Shown in pieces: positions 49,521-62,265 of a stretch of 64,000 nucleotides of DNA; within the stretch, counting starts at the first letter, position 1, and the number at the start of each line of letters is the position of its first letter. Source of the stretch: Bagarius yarrelli (lineage: Eukaryota > Chordata > Actinopteri > Siluriformes > Sisoridae); contig VCAZ01000396.1 in the NCBI GenBank assembly GCA_005784505.1, positions 36,585 to 100,584 of the forward strand. Reading direction: 5' to 3'. The position numbers were made by a program, and so were the translations under genes. Under the pieces are notes generated by a model. It did no database searches, was not told the DNA's origin, and saw only the letters and a program-made list of their open reading frames with translations.

Positions 49521-51039
49521 GTCGGTCTGTCTGTCTGTTTCACATCCTGTCTCACACACTGTCTCTGTGTTTCTCCACGTGATTAAATCATACTCGAGGC
49601 CTGGTGGAGTTCACGGGCACGCGGACACGCGGGTGCGCGCAGATGTGAGTGAAACTTTCAACAGCGCAGCGCTCAGGAGGAAAATGACTCCACGCACCCC
49701 CTGCTGTTCACACCCGGTATTACATCATCAACACGTCATTCTTCCTTGGATCATTAACACGTCAGTTAATTAGCACTTTACCGCCATGAATGAGAGCGTG
49801 TGTGTGTGTGTGTGTGTGTGTTCCAAAGTTTTTCCTTTACTCTGAAAATACACAGAAAACAACCTGTAAAATCACATTAACGCTAACATTCAATTCCAAC
49901 AACAAAGATTCTGTCCAAATGTAACGTGTGTGAATGTTTTGGCCCCCCATGGTCACATGATCAGTGTGGATATTTAATACACACAAAAAGTGTTTAGGCA
50001 TTAAAAGATTAACGGACAGATAATAAAAGAGAAAAACAACTTTTACACTTATTTTACTTTTACTAAAAAATAAACACGTCGGCAAGTAAATTAATAAACA
50101 ATCCCATTCTGCTTATTTAAATCATGACGTCATCTGTGTAAGCAAAATAATCAGACAAAATAATCAGACATTTCTGTCAGTCTAATGAATATAATGAATA
50201 GTGTGTGTGTGTGTGTGTGTGAGAAAGAACCTTATATCGCTGCATTGTTTTTATTCACCGTGATTAATGAGCTCTTTTCACACGTTAATAATCTCCCAAA
50301 TACAACTCCTGTGTTCCTGAATAATAATGGGAAGGGAGGTGTGTGTGTGTGTGTGTGTGTGTCCTGGGGTGGTGAAGGTCACCGTTTTTCCTCCTTATTG
50401 TTTAACCGTTAAACGGAAGATGTACGTCACGTGACCCTGCGCGCGGGTGTCGTGGAGTGACTCGAAGTAGGTTGATCACGTGACTTGTTCTGCTTTCGCC
50501 CCGATTATAATATAATATAATAACTAATATATTTCTGTAATTGTATTGAGTATAAAATAATAATTCCGTCTCTTTATTAACGGAAGATTTAATAAACAAT
50601 TAAAAAGTAGTAAATATTTTTTTTATTATTTGCGTGTTTTATTAAAATAATAATTCAATCTTTTTTAAAAAAAAATTGTATCAAAATATCAACGTGTCTC
50701 CTTCTTCAGTCTGTATCACATCTGTTTCTCGGAGTTTTGTTTATTTATTTTAGTTAATTCGAATGTATTTATTCATTACTAATAAAAGCACGGATTCTGT
50801 CCGTTTTTCAAAAAGTTTTTATCTAAAGTTGTGTGTTGATTTTTAACTATTTTATCTGCTTCAGTTTCTAACTAGACGCTGATTGCTTTCTTTTTTATTC
50901 TTTTAATGTGTGTATTTAATTTTCCACTTTTTTTATTTGTCATTTTTTATATTATAATGAGAAAACACAAACAGAAACATCAGTCTTTCACTCAGCAGAT
51001 GGCGGTAAAGTCTCATTTAAAAGCAGTTCACGGGACGAA

Positions 51040-51272
51040 TCCTAAATGTATCTGGTGTGCATCCGCTAGTGCACTAGGTAGGGCGTATAATCCTCGACTG
51101 TACTTCCGGTATAGTGCACATTGATGAGAAAGTCGCTGTGTTTTGTATTGAGCCCGACACAGGATGCTGATTGGATGTTCGGATTCGCACTTCCGCTTTG
51201 TGGGTTGTTTTTTTTTTTTTTACGGCGCTTTTTTGCGGTAAACGGTTTTTCCTGTGTGAGACATTAAATCAG
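51040..51272 (+). promoter_or_regulatory. Promoter region of the MADF-BESS gene
   Basis: Contains ACTTCCGGT at about 51105 and CACTTCCGC at 51188, both ETS-type sites common at TATA-less promoters. AAAATGGCGTC follows at the start codon. The stretch with GTGCACTAGGTAGGGCGTAT near 51070 resembles the end of a common fish DNA transposon, so part of the promoter may be element-derived. Confidence 0.5.
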
Positions 51273-54128
51273 ATGGCTGAGCTCGTGATAAAATGGCGTC
51301 TCCGTGGAATAACGATAAAGAGGAGGAGTTCGTGGCCCATGATGGAGGGAAAGCCGGAATTATTCGACAACACGGAAATGAAATTTACCAACAAGACGGC
51401 GAAGATGAACGCCTGGCTCGAGCTGGCGAAACACTTCCACATCAGCGGTGTGAACGCCTCAGTAAACACGCGCGAGCTGAGCTCACCTCACCTCACCTCA
51501 CACCACACCACACTCATTAACATGGCGGAAGGAGCAGTGACGTCACGGGAAGAGAAAAACTTTTATTTTAATAAATTATCGCTTTAATAAAGCGCGTCTG
51601 GACGCCGTGCTGAACTTAATAAACTTCTTACACGGTTTCAAAACTTTAGTATAATTTGCCAGATTAAATAATGTTTTTATAAATAAGTATAAATGTATAA
51701 ATAAACAATCGATATTTCTGTATAACAGATAACCAATAAAAACTTACTGTCCATTAAATGAATGTGAACCAATCACAGAGTTTCTGAGCGGCAGATAATG
51801 TTCACCTTCATCAGACTGAAATGGTTTAACCCGTCTCACCGCTTTTCCACTGGAGCCCAATCAGGAAGTGGGCTGTGCTTTTCCACTGAAATAACAGCAA
51901 ATAAAGAAGGAAAAAATGAAATCTGTCAGTTTATTAGAAAAACCATCACCACATCTTCATCAGGACCACCAGCGAAATCCAACAATCCTTAAAAAGTAAC
52001 GTGAGGCAAAAAAACCCCAACATGTATATGAGGAGATAGTGTGGGAATGACAACCGCAGAGTTCAACCAATTAATACAGGAAATAGACAGAGAGAGAGAA
52101 CCAGAGATCCCAGCCAGAGCACCGGGTTCCGGTGGAGCAGCAGCCCAACACCGGCGCTGGTGGAAAAGCGGTAGGCTGTGTGACCTCCACTGACTCGCAG
52201 CAGAAGCTTCTGCGGAGTTTAACTTATACACCAGTCTCTAAAATTCATAGAGAATTAGCACAAAAAACCCGCGTCTGTGGAAACACCTGGTGAATGAGAA
52301 GATCAGAGAAGAACCGTTAGACCGGTTTGAGCTGAACAGAAATTAGAAATAACTCAAATGGTCACTTTATAATAGTGATGAGCAGAAAATCAACTCATGA
52401 ACAAAATATCAAACTTTCTTTTTGATGACCAACAGTAGCAGAAGACCACATCAGGTTCTGAGGCTCTCGACCTCACTGGACATTTGAAAAGTCTTTTATC
52501 CCAGATTGTTGAGAGGAGAGGAACCTGATGGGATCTTCTGCTGGTGTTTTCCATAAATATTCAGTTGAATGTGTTTTGTCCTCCAGAGATGGAGCTGCGT
52601 AAGAAGTGGGACTCTCTCAGGACTCAGTACAGCCGATACACTAAAATGATGTACGGATCAGACGGACGTTTCTTCACCCCGAGACAGCAGTGGATCATGC
52701 AGCGCCTCAAGTTCCTCGATCCGCACATCAAGCGCAGGACCAACTACTGTCATGATCTCGACTACGAGGTGACCAACCATCACATCCCTTTCCCTTTATT
52801 TCTTTTCTTTTAAATCCATCTGGGCAGTTGAGGGTTAAGGGCCTTGCTCAGGGGCCCAATAGTGGTTTTTGTTGCTTAGAATTGAACCCACAATTTGTCC
52901 AACACCTTCACCACTGAGAACCCATTTCCCTGATTAACTAACTAAACGCTAATAAGCTCCACCCACAAAAAAAAGTCACTACTCTGGAGCAAAATATTTG
53001 GACCAATCACTGACAAGTTCTAATAGCTCCTCCCACAAAACTACTCTGGAGCATGAAGTAAAATCAAGCCAATTAGACAGAGCTGTTCCACAGGATCCTC
53101 CTCCAACAAGTGCAGCCTCGTCTGTGATTGGCTACTTCCAGACACATTGGAATTAAAAGCAGACCAATCAACGATGAGTTCCAAAGCTCCACCCACAAAC
53201 AATCCAAATTACGAGCAAGTCTTACGTCAGTCATATCTCGAATGTAGGCCCAAAAGCAGGAAGTAAAAACAGACTGATCAGTTACCCTGTGTCCTACAAG
53301 CTTCTCCCATAAAGGGGGTAAAGGACGTCTACAGGAGTTCTAATGGAGGTGTTGGGTGATAACACTTAATTTAGTTGTTTGTTTGTTTGTTTGTTTGGTA
53401 TGTAGGTGACGGTGGTTGAGAATGGCTGTGAGGACTTGAGCCCCGCTCAGGTGGATGTGGAGATTGAGGCGGACAGCCCAAACAAGCTGGACATGAACCT
53501 GGACACGTCCAAGCTCTCCAAGCAGCTCTGCAAACGTGCGCTTCGGGACGAAGACGAGGACTCGGTGCTGTCCTGTGGAGCCAAGAAATCATGTTCTGAC
53601 AAAGCCAGCCCACAGATGTTCTCTAAAACATCTGTCTCTAAGAGTCAGTGCGATGAAGACGACGAGGACGAGGGGTCTGATTCGGCGAGTCTGAGGAGGA
53701 TCGTGTGCAGCACCATGGAAGAGAAGAAGGATGAAGGCTGGGATGGGTTTTCTGTGTACGTCACTTCCTGTCTCCAGAGTCTGAACTCGCCTGGAAACCG
53801 CATGAGGGCGCAGGAGGACGTGTGTGCCGCGCTGCAGAGACACATGGAGCGCGACAGCGAGGACGACCAGATATGCAGGAGAACCTGCATCACGTGCTGC
53901 GGCTCCAGGAGAAGCCCGAGGAACGGCAGCACCAGCAACCCGACTACGCTCACCACGGACGATCAGGACGACCTCGAACCCTTCCTCAAGTCCATGGCCA
54001 TCATCATGAAGAGGTTACCCGAGGGCGAGAGGTCAGAGGTCAAGTTCAGGATCCACGAGCTGGTGCACAATGCTGAGATGAAATATTTAACTGAACAGAG
54101 GAACACACAGAACTCATCCTTTCTATAA
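51273..54128 (+). CDS. MADF-BESS domain DNA-binding protein
   Basis: Probable nuclear transcription regulator. Three exons join in phase: 51273-51447, 52587-52768, 53406-54128; 359 residues. The MADF (Myb/SANT-like) domain spans exons 1-2: EGKPELFDNTEMKF, MNAWLELAKHF, ELRKKWDSLRTQYSRYTKMM. An acidic, serine-rich linker follows (VEIEADSP, DEDEDSVL, DEDDEDEGSDSAS). Near the C-terminus FLKSMAIIMKRLPEGERSEV leads into KFRIHELVHNAEM, a BESS-type protein-interaction motif. The start is doubtful: from the ATG at 51293 another frame gives MASPWNNDKEEEFV, a better MADF lead, but meets the domain frame only with a shift of one base near 51338-51345. Intron 2 contains a SINE. The family is expanded in fishes and I cannot name the orthologue. 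Confidence 0.8.
51826..52170. other. Intron 1 of the MADF gene, inverted GCTTTTCCAC pieces
   Basis: CGCTTTTCCACTGGAGCC at 51840 and GGTGGAAAAGCGGTAGG near 52158 are inverted relative to each other and resemble ends of a fish nonautonomous DNA transposon. No transposase is present. The rest of the intron is ordinary. Confidence 0.35.
52812..52921 (-). mobile_element. tRNA-derived SINE, copy 6 (partial), intron 2 of the MADF gene
   Basis: Minus-strand body with GGGCCCCTGAGCAAGGCCC and CTTAACCCTCAACTGCCCAG, plus a decayed B box (GGGTTCAATTC). The remainder of the intron (52925-53400) has repeated CTCCACCCACAAA and GACCAATCA words but no gene. Confidence 0.75.
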
Positions 54129-54194
54129 GCTGCAACACACACACACAAACACACACACCACTGCCACTTTTATACACAGATTCATAATTCTGTA

Positions 54195-54200
54195 AATAAA
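54195..54200 (+). terminator. Polyadenylation signal AATAAA of the MADF gene
   Basis: Canonical AATAAA 67 bp after the stop codon. From 54.2 to 56.5 kb no convincing gene is seen on either strand. Confidence 0.55.
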
Positions 54201-55061
54201 GTTATAAATATAATTATTTCTTAAAACATCTGTGAAGAATAAATCCAGAAGATAAATAGATCTTTTCTCCGTAGTTTATTCTGCTGGAGGAAGTTCTGCA
54301 AAATTAGCACTGGTTCTACTTTTATATTAAAACCTGCATTAAAAACCAGGTTGCCAGGTTCACCAGAATCCCCCATTGATAGAGACCTCACTGATCTGTG
54401 AGAAAGAAGAAACAGATAATAACAAAACCTGATCCAAATAACGATGCATAGTGGGACAGCGGATAATCCACACAGTGAGTGACAGCGGACGGTTCTCCCG
54501 CCGCCAGGTTAATGAAGGTGAAGGTTAATGAGCTGTGATGGAGCTCATTATCTGCTACTGACTCATCTCTATAATCTGAGCATCTCAAAGACTGAGAAAA
54601 GATCTCATCATCCACCATCAAAGATCTGTAGAAACTCACTAATCCACCAAGGACCTCTTCTATCATTCGCTCCAATTCTCCACCTCTTTTGTCCAGGAAC
54701 TTAGGAGCAGAATTTAAACACAACTCAAAAGCTTTTTAGTCATTAGAAAAAACCCCGATGTTTATTCTAAACTTTTTACATGATTGATGAATTAAAGATT
54801 AAAAATCATGACACTGTTTATTAATCATTAGTTATAATAACAGACAGATTTATTAAACCTTTAAGAGCAAAACACTACACTCGAGTCCAGGTGAAGTCAG
54901 GTGTGTTTAACCTGTAGCCACGCCCACACAGGAAATCAACTAAATCAAACACTGATTGGATAAAACACATGACTGGGAGGTGGAGAGACTAATGTACATC
55001 ACCTTTACCTGCAGGTAGGAATGAGATGATCCTAAACTTCCATGCTGGTTTGCAGTGTTGG

Positions 55062-55079
55062 CCACCAGGCGGCGCTCTA
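55062..55079 (+). promoter_or_regulatory. Candidate CTCF site
   Basis: CCACCAGGCGGCGCTCTA closely fits the CTCF core CCASNAGRKGGCRS. It lies between the MADF gene and lzts1. Motif only; no occupancy data. Confidence 0.4.
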
Positions 55080-55240
55080 GTATCATTACTACTAGAGGAG
55101 GTTACTGGGGTTTTCCTGTAGTATTTATTTACTTTCTATGAAATTCCGACTCTTTATAGTGAGTCGGATCATTTGAATCATTTCACCAATAACAGTCTAC
55201 TCTTCTGTTTTAGAATTTGCTGTGATAAACAAGCTTCTTA

Positions 55241-55277
<37 letters not shown>

Positions 55278-55974
55278 CTGAGTGAAACACAAATAAACAC
55301 ATGACTCACTAATTCAATGAAATTATTACAAATATATGAGTACAAATAAATACACACCCCCACCCCAAACAACCAAACTCCTAGTGTTCATTCAAAGGAA
55401 TCAAATTAAAGAGTCGACTCATTCAAATTGACACATTGTTAGTTATGGCCTTCTGCAGGGACCGGAATGGAGTGTGTGCTGACAGGAATGGAGTGTGTGC
55501 TGTTTCCAGTAAACAGTCTTAAGACAAAATTAAAACCTGCCCCTGCTGTAAAACCGGAACGTGGGTACGTGTTGGGTTGGAAACGGCTTGGTGTCGAGTG
55601 TGATGATTTCCACAGAAAACACTGAGGTTTATTAGAAAAGTAACATTTTAATCTGATCATATAATAAATAAACATATCACAAAACTGTACATCATTCAGT
55701 GTGTGTTGTGGGGGCGGGGTTTAAAGTGCCCAACATGGGGCAGTGTGAGAGTTTTTGGTGTGTGTGCAGATGTTTGGTTAAAATAAAGAACGATTCGTTC
55801 ATTGAGTTCATTGAAAGTGTTTAACACGGAGGTCCAGCTGTCTCCAGATGTTTCTTTGATCTGCTTTGGTTGATTTTTACTTTCTTTACACCGGAACAAG
55901 ACCCGCCTCTCTGCACCGCTTCCTCTACATACTGGAAGCAGATTGGCTGTTGTATGTTATGATGTAATAATGCC

Positions 55975-56025
55975 TTTATCCAGTGCAATGACAGCAGTTG
56001 AGCAGTTGAAGGTTAAGGGTCGTTC
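55975..56025 (-). mobile_element. tRNA-derived SINE, copy 7 (short fragment)
   Basis: Shares TTATCCAGTGCAATGACAG and GCAGTTGAAGGTTAAGGG with the tail and body of the other copies. Confidence 0.5.
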
Positions 56026-56032
56026 TTGTCAT

Positions 56033-56050
56033 GCCTGTAGGGGGCGCAAC
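56033..56050 (+). promoter_or_regulatory. Candidate CTCF site
   Basis: GCCTGTAGGGGGCGCAAC fits the CTCF core with the AGGGGGCGC centre, on the same strand as the site at 55062. Just beyond a SINE fragment. Confidence 0.4.
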
Positions 56051-56564
56051 ATGTTTGCTTTAATTACGTTGAAAGTGTTTTCATGTTGCAGTCCTGACGT
56101 AAGAAGCAGGAAGCAACTCCAGAAACAGATTCTGACTGCTGATAATTCTGACCAACAAGCAGCACTATTGCTAAACTGATGTTCTAAAAAGTTAGTATAC
56201 CCTGTAGCTAGTTAGTAAATGTATACTAAAGTCTGTGCACCCTGTAGGAACCTGGTTATACCTCGATGACTGGAACACTGATTCCATGTATGACCTTTAG
56301 TAATGTAGAGATGCATTCTGGTAAGACTGTTCTTTGGTTTGTCTCTGTAAGTAAAGCTTCTACATTTAACAAACATCTATAGACTAATATGAGTAAGTGA
56401 AACTATCTAAGGAGACATCTGAGGGAACTCTTGCAGAACGTTGGGGAATCGTTTCCCTATAATAGGTTTCAATAATTATTAAGCCCAGAAAAATGCTGAT
56501 GGACTCAAACAAGAGGAGATGGAAGCGGACCAGCAAGCTGCTTCATATTTCAGTGGCCATCATT

Positions 56565-59500
56565 TCATGGTAGCAGACGTCTGTTCTTTCGGAGGTCTGT
56601 GTCCTCCAGGGTCCCGTCCCTGTCCTTATCTGTCCTGTTTTCCACTTTTCTGTTTTCTTCTTTTAGTTTTGTCTCCAGTTCCTGGTTCTTCCTGTGCATC
56701 TGCATGTAGTTTATCTGCAGCTGTTTCTGGTAGCGTATCACTCTGTCCTTCTCTTTGTTCCAGGTCTGCTTCTCATGCTGGAAGCTGCTTAGGATTTTCT
56801 CCTTCTTCTCTTTCTCATTTTCCAGTTGCTCAGATAGTCTTTCCACCTCTTTCCGAAGGACATCCATGGCTCCTGAAGGTTCCTGCTCAGCCATCTTGGA
56901 CTCGTAGATCTGCAGTAAATGTTGTTGCTCCTGCAGCTGGACCTTCAGGCTCAGGAGCTCTAAATGTTCCTCTTTAGCCATCAGGAGATCCTGTTTGAGC
57001 GATTTGACATTGGTCTCCAGCTTTCCCACTTTCTCGCGGAGCAGCTCGGCCTCGTTCTTCTTCCTCTGCAGCTCGTTCTCACAGACCTCGAGAGAGAATG
57101 AGAAAATTGTTGGAAAATTAAATAGGATGCTTAGAAATGCTTAGCCGCGTTGACAGTAGGGAACCCAAAAGTGGTCAGAAGCAGCGTCCCCACAGAATTA
57201 TTCAACAGTGTCTGACACACACACACCTCTATCTCAGTGCTCCTTAAGCGCAGCGTCTCCTCGCACCCCTGATGTTTCTCCTCCAGTTCTTCCATTTTGC
57301 TCCTGGTTTCCCTCAGTGCAGCTCTCAGAGAGACAATCTCACTCAGCTTTCCGGTCACTTCAGCCTGAGCGTCTTTCAGCTGCTGCTTCAGCAGAGAGAT
57401 CTCACCTGCTTTCTGACACACCTGAACAGGAACCCAGACACAGAGAACACTTACAACCTTTGCGGACAGCATACCAATTAAAATAATTCATGAATATAAT
57501 TTCATTTAATTATGGTGAAGAAGATGACAATGAAGATGATCAGGCCATACCTCCCATTGTGTCTCCTCCAGTGTGGGTGTTATGGACATGTGTTGGTGTT
57601 TGTAGATGATCTGACTCTCAGTTGCATCTCTGTCCCTGATCAACTGTTCCACTTCTTCCTGGAGCCGATCTTTATCCTGCTGCAGCTGGAGAACCTGCAG
57701 CTGCAGGAGCTGCTGAGCCTGCAAAGCATGCAGGGGTACCTGCAGAGGAACATGATAATGAGTTTGGCTGCACTGAAAAGTTTGTGATTCCCAAAAGTGG
57801 CTTTAAAGGTGGCATTAAAATATGGACTGATCACTGGAAATCCTTTACTTCAGAATGAACCACACAATCGCTTCTCCAAATGAAGAAGTGTTTGTGTATT
57901 TGGTGTTTTACCGCACACACTCTCTCATGTGAAACAAGAGCCTGAACTTTCAGAGGAACCTTAGGGAACATTCAGATGAACCTTGAGAAACCATCAAAGT
58001 AACCTTCAGAGGAAGCTTAAGGAACATTCAGAGGAACCTTGAGAAACTGTAAGAGGATGTAGCCTTTATCTGAAGTGAGCCCTTAGTGTAGATGATTGTC
58101 AGTGAACTGTACCTCAGAGCTGGAGAGCTGTCTTTCCTCAGATGCTTCCGTCTCCAGTGAACTTGGAAAATTCTTGTCACATGACAGGCTGGTGCGGTTC
58201 AGTTCCACATTTCTTGCCATGGTGTCAGTCTTTAGGCTTGCCGGACCGGACGTACAATCGCTCAACACACTTGCAGATCTTGTGCTGGAGTTGGACGCTC
58301 TGCCGTCTCTGTTAACTTTATCAGTCCATTTGGTCCTGCTGTTAGCGCCCTCATTGGTCCAGCTGGAGCCAGAAATCCCGGAGTCACACGGAGATCCAGA
58401 GCTCATGTCGTGGTTTGGTTCCGGTGTCCGGTTTCTGGAACGATCGATACGGCTGAGGTCGGTTCCCAGAATAGTGCTTAAACTGTTGTGGGTTTCTACA
58501 GAAGAGCTGCTACTCTCAGGAACTGGCGGCAGGAAGGAGGTGTCTGTGGTCTGGAGAAGAAGAAGCAGGAGTGATGTGATGAGTAACACTTCTGAAATGT
58601 TCCTCACACAAGGAATCAATTATTCATAACTGAGAAGTCGATGATGTAACTGGTGCTTTTATTATTTTAATAATAATGATTATCGAGTGAAACAGCTGGT
58701 TAGAACAATTTAAAGAGCCCCCCCCCGCCCCCCCCCACCCCCCCCCCCCCCCCCCCCCAACCTCCCCCCCCCTCCCCCCCGCCCCCCCCCCCAAACAAGC
58801 TGGAGAGCATAGCGAGATGATCGTATTCTCTAGGAGACCAGGACTCTGGAGTTTGATGTGTAAACTCTTAAATGTTAAAATGTTTGGCTCTGAGACCATG
58901 ACGGGAATTCGTCAGACAGGAAATGGAGACAGGAAGTTCCTGAGGGCGTGTCATAAACTCGCCTGGCACATGAGGATTGAGATGAAGATTAGATTAACTT
59001 TAAATAAAACTCAGTGAAACATTCCTTGAGAGGAGGTTTCACTCGGTACGTCCATGGCTTTACGGCAGAAATAGAAAGTGGGCATGTTTCAGCAAGCATG
59101 TGGACTGACTGGCAGCCAATAGTAGTGGAGATCCGATGCGTCAGATTTAAACAAACCTGACAGCAGCTTGTGAAAAGGCTTTAGGGAAAAGAGACGCCCC
59201 CTAGAGGCAGGGCATGTACACAGATTCCGTTTGATTTAAAAAGGATAAAATGATTCTATTTCAGAGTCGTTAATATTTTAGGAAATGTCACGTACCTTCT
59301 CGAATCTGGAGCTCAGGTCTGTCTGTGTGTTTCTGCTGCTTGCGGCGTTTTGCGTGTCGTCTCTTGGTGTGTGACTCACTTTAATGTAGAAGAAGTCGTC
59401 GCTGTGGCCGGTTCCAGCAGGGTCGTGGCCCAGTTTGGAGTCATTGTTGTTTTTGTGGTCGTGGGTGAAGCCGTGCCTCAGCAAGCCACCTCTTTTACAC

Positions 59501-59577
59501 GGAAACGCTTTCCTCTGCTTCTGATCCGAACCTTTGCAGTGTTTGGCACCAGGTATGAGGCTGCTCACGCTACCCAT
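56565..59577 (-). CDS. lzts1: Leucine zipper putative tumour suppressor 1
   Basis: Coiled-coil protein of postsynaptic densities and microtubules (Fez1/PSD-Zip70 family). Five coding exons, all phase 0: 59296-59577, 58113-58550, 57551-57739, 57227-57421, 56565-57086; 541 residues (human 596). The start MGSVSSLIPGAKHCK gives an N-myristoyl glycine, followed by GLLRHGFTHD and DDFFYIKVSHTPRDD, diagnostic for LZTS1. Exon 2 is a Ser/Thr-rich linker. Exons 3-5 form the Fez1 coiled coil: LQLQVLQLQQDKDRLQEEV, LEETQWE-VCQKAGEISLLKQQ, STEIE-VCENELQRKKNEAEL, then VIRYQKQLQINYMQM. The C-terminus (RKNRRLLP) differs from the mammalian PDZ-ligand-like end. Paralogues LZTS2/3 and N4BP3 share the coiled coil, but the N-terminus argues for LZTS1. 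Confidence 0.93.
58718..58792. repeat. Poly-C tract in lzts1 intron 1
   Basis: About 75 bp almost entirely C with single G, A or T breaks. On the lzts1 sense strand it is poly-G, so the nascent RNA would carry a dense quadruplex-forming run 170 bp before exon 2. Confidence 0.85.
59195..59209 (-). promoter_or_regulatory. Candidate CTCF site in lzts1 intron 1
   Basis: CGCCCCCTAGAGGCA, the reverse of TGCCTCTAGGGGGCG, fits the CTCF core in the orientation opposite to the sites at 55062 and 56033. Confidence 0.4.
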
Positions 59578-59915
59578 GATGCCCTGCACACAAGTGCAAC
59601 ACAACACATCAGAATCACACACAGCCTTTTTTAATGCTTGTTTTTTTGGCCGCTAGTTTATTATCAAGGCAAATAAACAAGCTAGCTTAGCAGAATAGCT
59701 TAGCATTGCAGCTAGTAAATATTTAATTAATTAAATAATAAATCAGTATCTGAATAGCCTAGCACATTTTCCTGATTAGCCTAGCATGCTGGCTTTATTT
59801 AGGTCACCAGACATCAGTAGAATAACAATAATGACAATGTTAAACTATGACGAAGGGAGAAGATCAGTTCAAGGGATGAATAAACTATAAGCTAATTGGC
59901 TAATAAAGCTCTTAC

Positions 59916-60006
59916 GGTATTTCTATAGAAACTTTTTCCCGCGCGACACTGTGAGCGATTTTATGACCTTTGACTCGATCATGTCCTCCTCAGTTCTGAA
60001 CAAAAC
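59916..60006 (-). promoter_or_regulatory. lzts1: Candidate 5' noncoding exon of lzts1
   Basis: On the minus strand CTTTCAG lies before 60006 and ACC/GTAAGA after 59916, giving a 91-bp segment with good splice signals on both sides. It holds an ATG starting a short upstream open frame (ATGATCGAGTCAAAGGTC...) that ends in TAG within the exon. It would splice to 5' sequence of the first coding exon. Inference from splice signals only. Confidence 0.35.
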
Positions 60007-60009
60007 CTG

Positions 60010-61720
60010 AAAGACAAGCGATTAGAAACAGATTAGCAACTTAGCGCTAATTCAACACAAAAACAACTCTGTCTAATATCATATCACATAATACAAGTTT
60101 TATAAGCAAGAAAAGAAATAAACAAAAGTTAGTATGGAGAAAATCTGATGAACATCTGATCAGTAAAGATCGGAATTAATTCCTGGAGGTTAGGGTTCGA
60201 ATGGGGATCAGGATATTTTTCGACTCGAGCGCTTTTGGAAATCTAAAACACTCTTACAGTTTAGCAGTTTATTTAACATTAATCTGTTTTTGTTTATTTC
60301 TGTAGATTATAAACTTTATTATTTAAACTATTTTCACAGTTTTTTTTTATTAATGGTGTTTAAACATGCTTAGTTTTTTTCTCCTCCGTCTTTGTTTACT
60401 TTCTCTAACGGCTTTATTGCCCTAAATAACAACAGGAAGTGGGATCAAGTCGGCATGTGCCGCGGGTGAGAGATAAGTGCGAGAGCATTAATGCCAGTCA
60501 CACACACACACACACCACACACACACACCCCAGAAATTCTTACACTTCCTATCACACCATCAGCAGACAGTCTGCTCGTTTACACCTTTGCACAGCGTCA
60601 CCATGGAAACCGCTCCTATATTTTAATTGGAATTTTATTTGTTGTAAACTTTTATAATGAAATCGAAGCCGAACTGCAAAAACAAAACCTTTAATCAGTT
60701 TAATCAAGTTTATTTCTTCTGAAACTATTTCCTGTTGTTACACTTTCAGACATTAGGCCACGCCCCCTAACTGACCCTGAGGCTAAAAAAAGAAAAGATT
60801 CTATTTGGTGATTCAATCTGAGAGTCGACTCTTATAAACAACTTGAAAATTTGTGATTCTTTTTGGTAAATAAGGACTGAGAACCTAAACTGGTGTCTAA
60901 ACTGGTGTCCATCATCTCCCATATCTTCCATTAGCTGCATTAGCTGCATTAGCGGCGGTGGCTGCGCTCTGATTCTCACCCTGTGGGTGTGTCCGAGTTC
61001 CTCTGTAATGGATGCAGATTCTAGAATATAATGGAGGAGAAAGTGATTGCAGGAGTCAGTGGGGAGTTGACCTTTGACCCCTCGGCCTCATCAGCGTGCT
61101 CTCAGCTAATAAACGTTGTCTTTCATTCACCCGCGTGAAGCACCTGGTGTTCAGGCTTTAACGCGCGCATCACACACGTTTAATCAGCACAACGTGCTCG
61201 CCATCTGCCCCACTGCCCCGCTGCACATCTGAGAGGGAAAAGGGGGCAGGGTGGATGAAGGGTAGGGGAGAGGGGGGAGGGTTCATTCAGGGGTAGAAGA
61301 GGCATAAGGACAAAAGCAGAAACGTCACACTTTCACACTGCCGAACGCCTGAGGCTGTAATGACAACGAAACCGTCACGCTAATGACACTTTAATCTCAC
61401 CACACACACACCCACACACACACACACACACACACACCTACGGGCATAAACATGCATTAGATATTTATTATCAGACTCTCGCATGGTTTATATACATAAG
61501 TTTCTTACCTTTATACTATAATATCATAACTTATATTTTTTCCATAGATTCCTTGTCATATATTTTAGGAACAAATTGATTTAACTTTATATTATTATTA
61601 TTATTTATTTTTATTGTTTTTTGTTGTTTCTTATATGCTTTTTATTATTTATATATTTTAAGTTATTAATATATCATCAACACGGAACCACAGCGATGAT
61701 GTATTCACCACAATCTTTTT
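60010..61720. other. Upstream of lzts1, no gene seen
   Basis: Ordinary DNA with CA tracts (60500-60528, 61402-61436), a G-rich patch at 61240-61285 and A/T-rich DNA at 61500-61690. No exon is recognised. Confidence 0.5.
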
Positions 61721-61725
61721 TATGA

Positions 61726-61912
61726 CCAAAAGAGAGACAAGAGAGAGAGCGAGCGATAGAGCAGGAGAGAGGAGAGAGATAAAGAAGATAGAGAGAGTGA
61801 GTGATAGAGAGATAGAGAGAGAGAGTGAGAGAGAGAGATAGAGAGCGATAGAGATAGAGAGAGAGAGTGATAGAGAGCGAGAGTGAGAGATAGAGAGGCG
61901 AGAGAGAGGATT

Positions 61913-61943
<31 letters not shown>

Positions 61944-62185
61944 GAGAGAAGAGAGAGAGAGAGAGAGTGATAAAGAATGAGAGTTTAGAGAGCGATAGAG
62001 ACAAATATAGAGACATATGATAAAGAGAGGAGAGAGAGAACGATAGAGATAGAGATAGAGAGCGATAGAGATAGAGATAGAGAGCGATAGAGAGAGATAG
62101 AGTAGCGATAGAGAGAGAATAGAGATAGCGATAGAGAAGATAGAGATAGATATGATTATAGAGAGAGATGAGATAGAGAGAGACT

Positions 62186-62216
<31 letters not shown>

Positions 62217-62220
62217 CGAT

Positions 62221-62265
<45 letters not shown>

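Noticed and set aside
54388..54723. 111-residue minus-strand open frame, not repetitive
   Set aside because: No recognisable domain, no convincing splice partners and no neighbouring exons; left unannotated.
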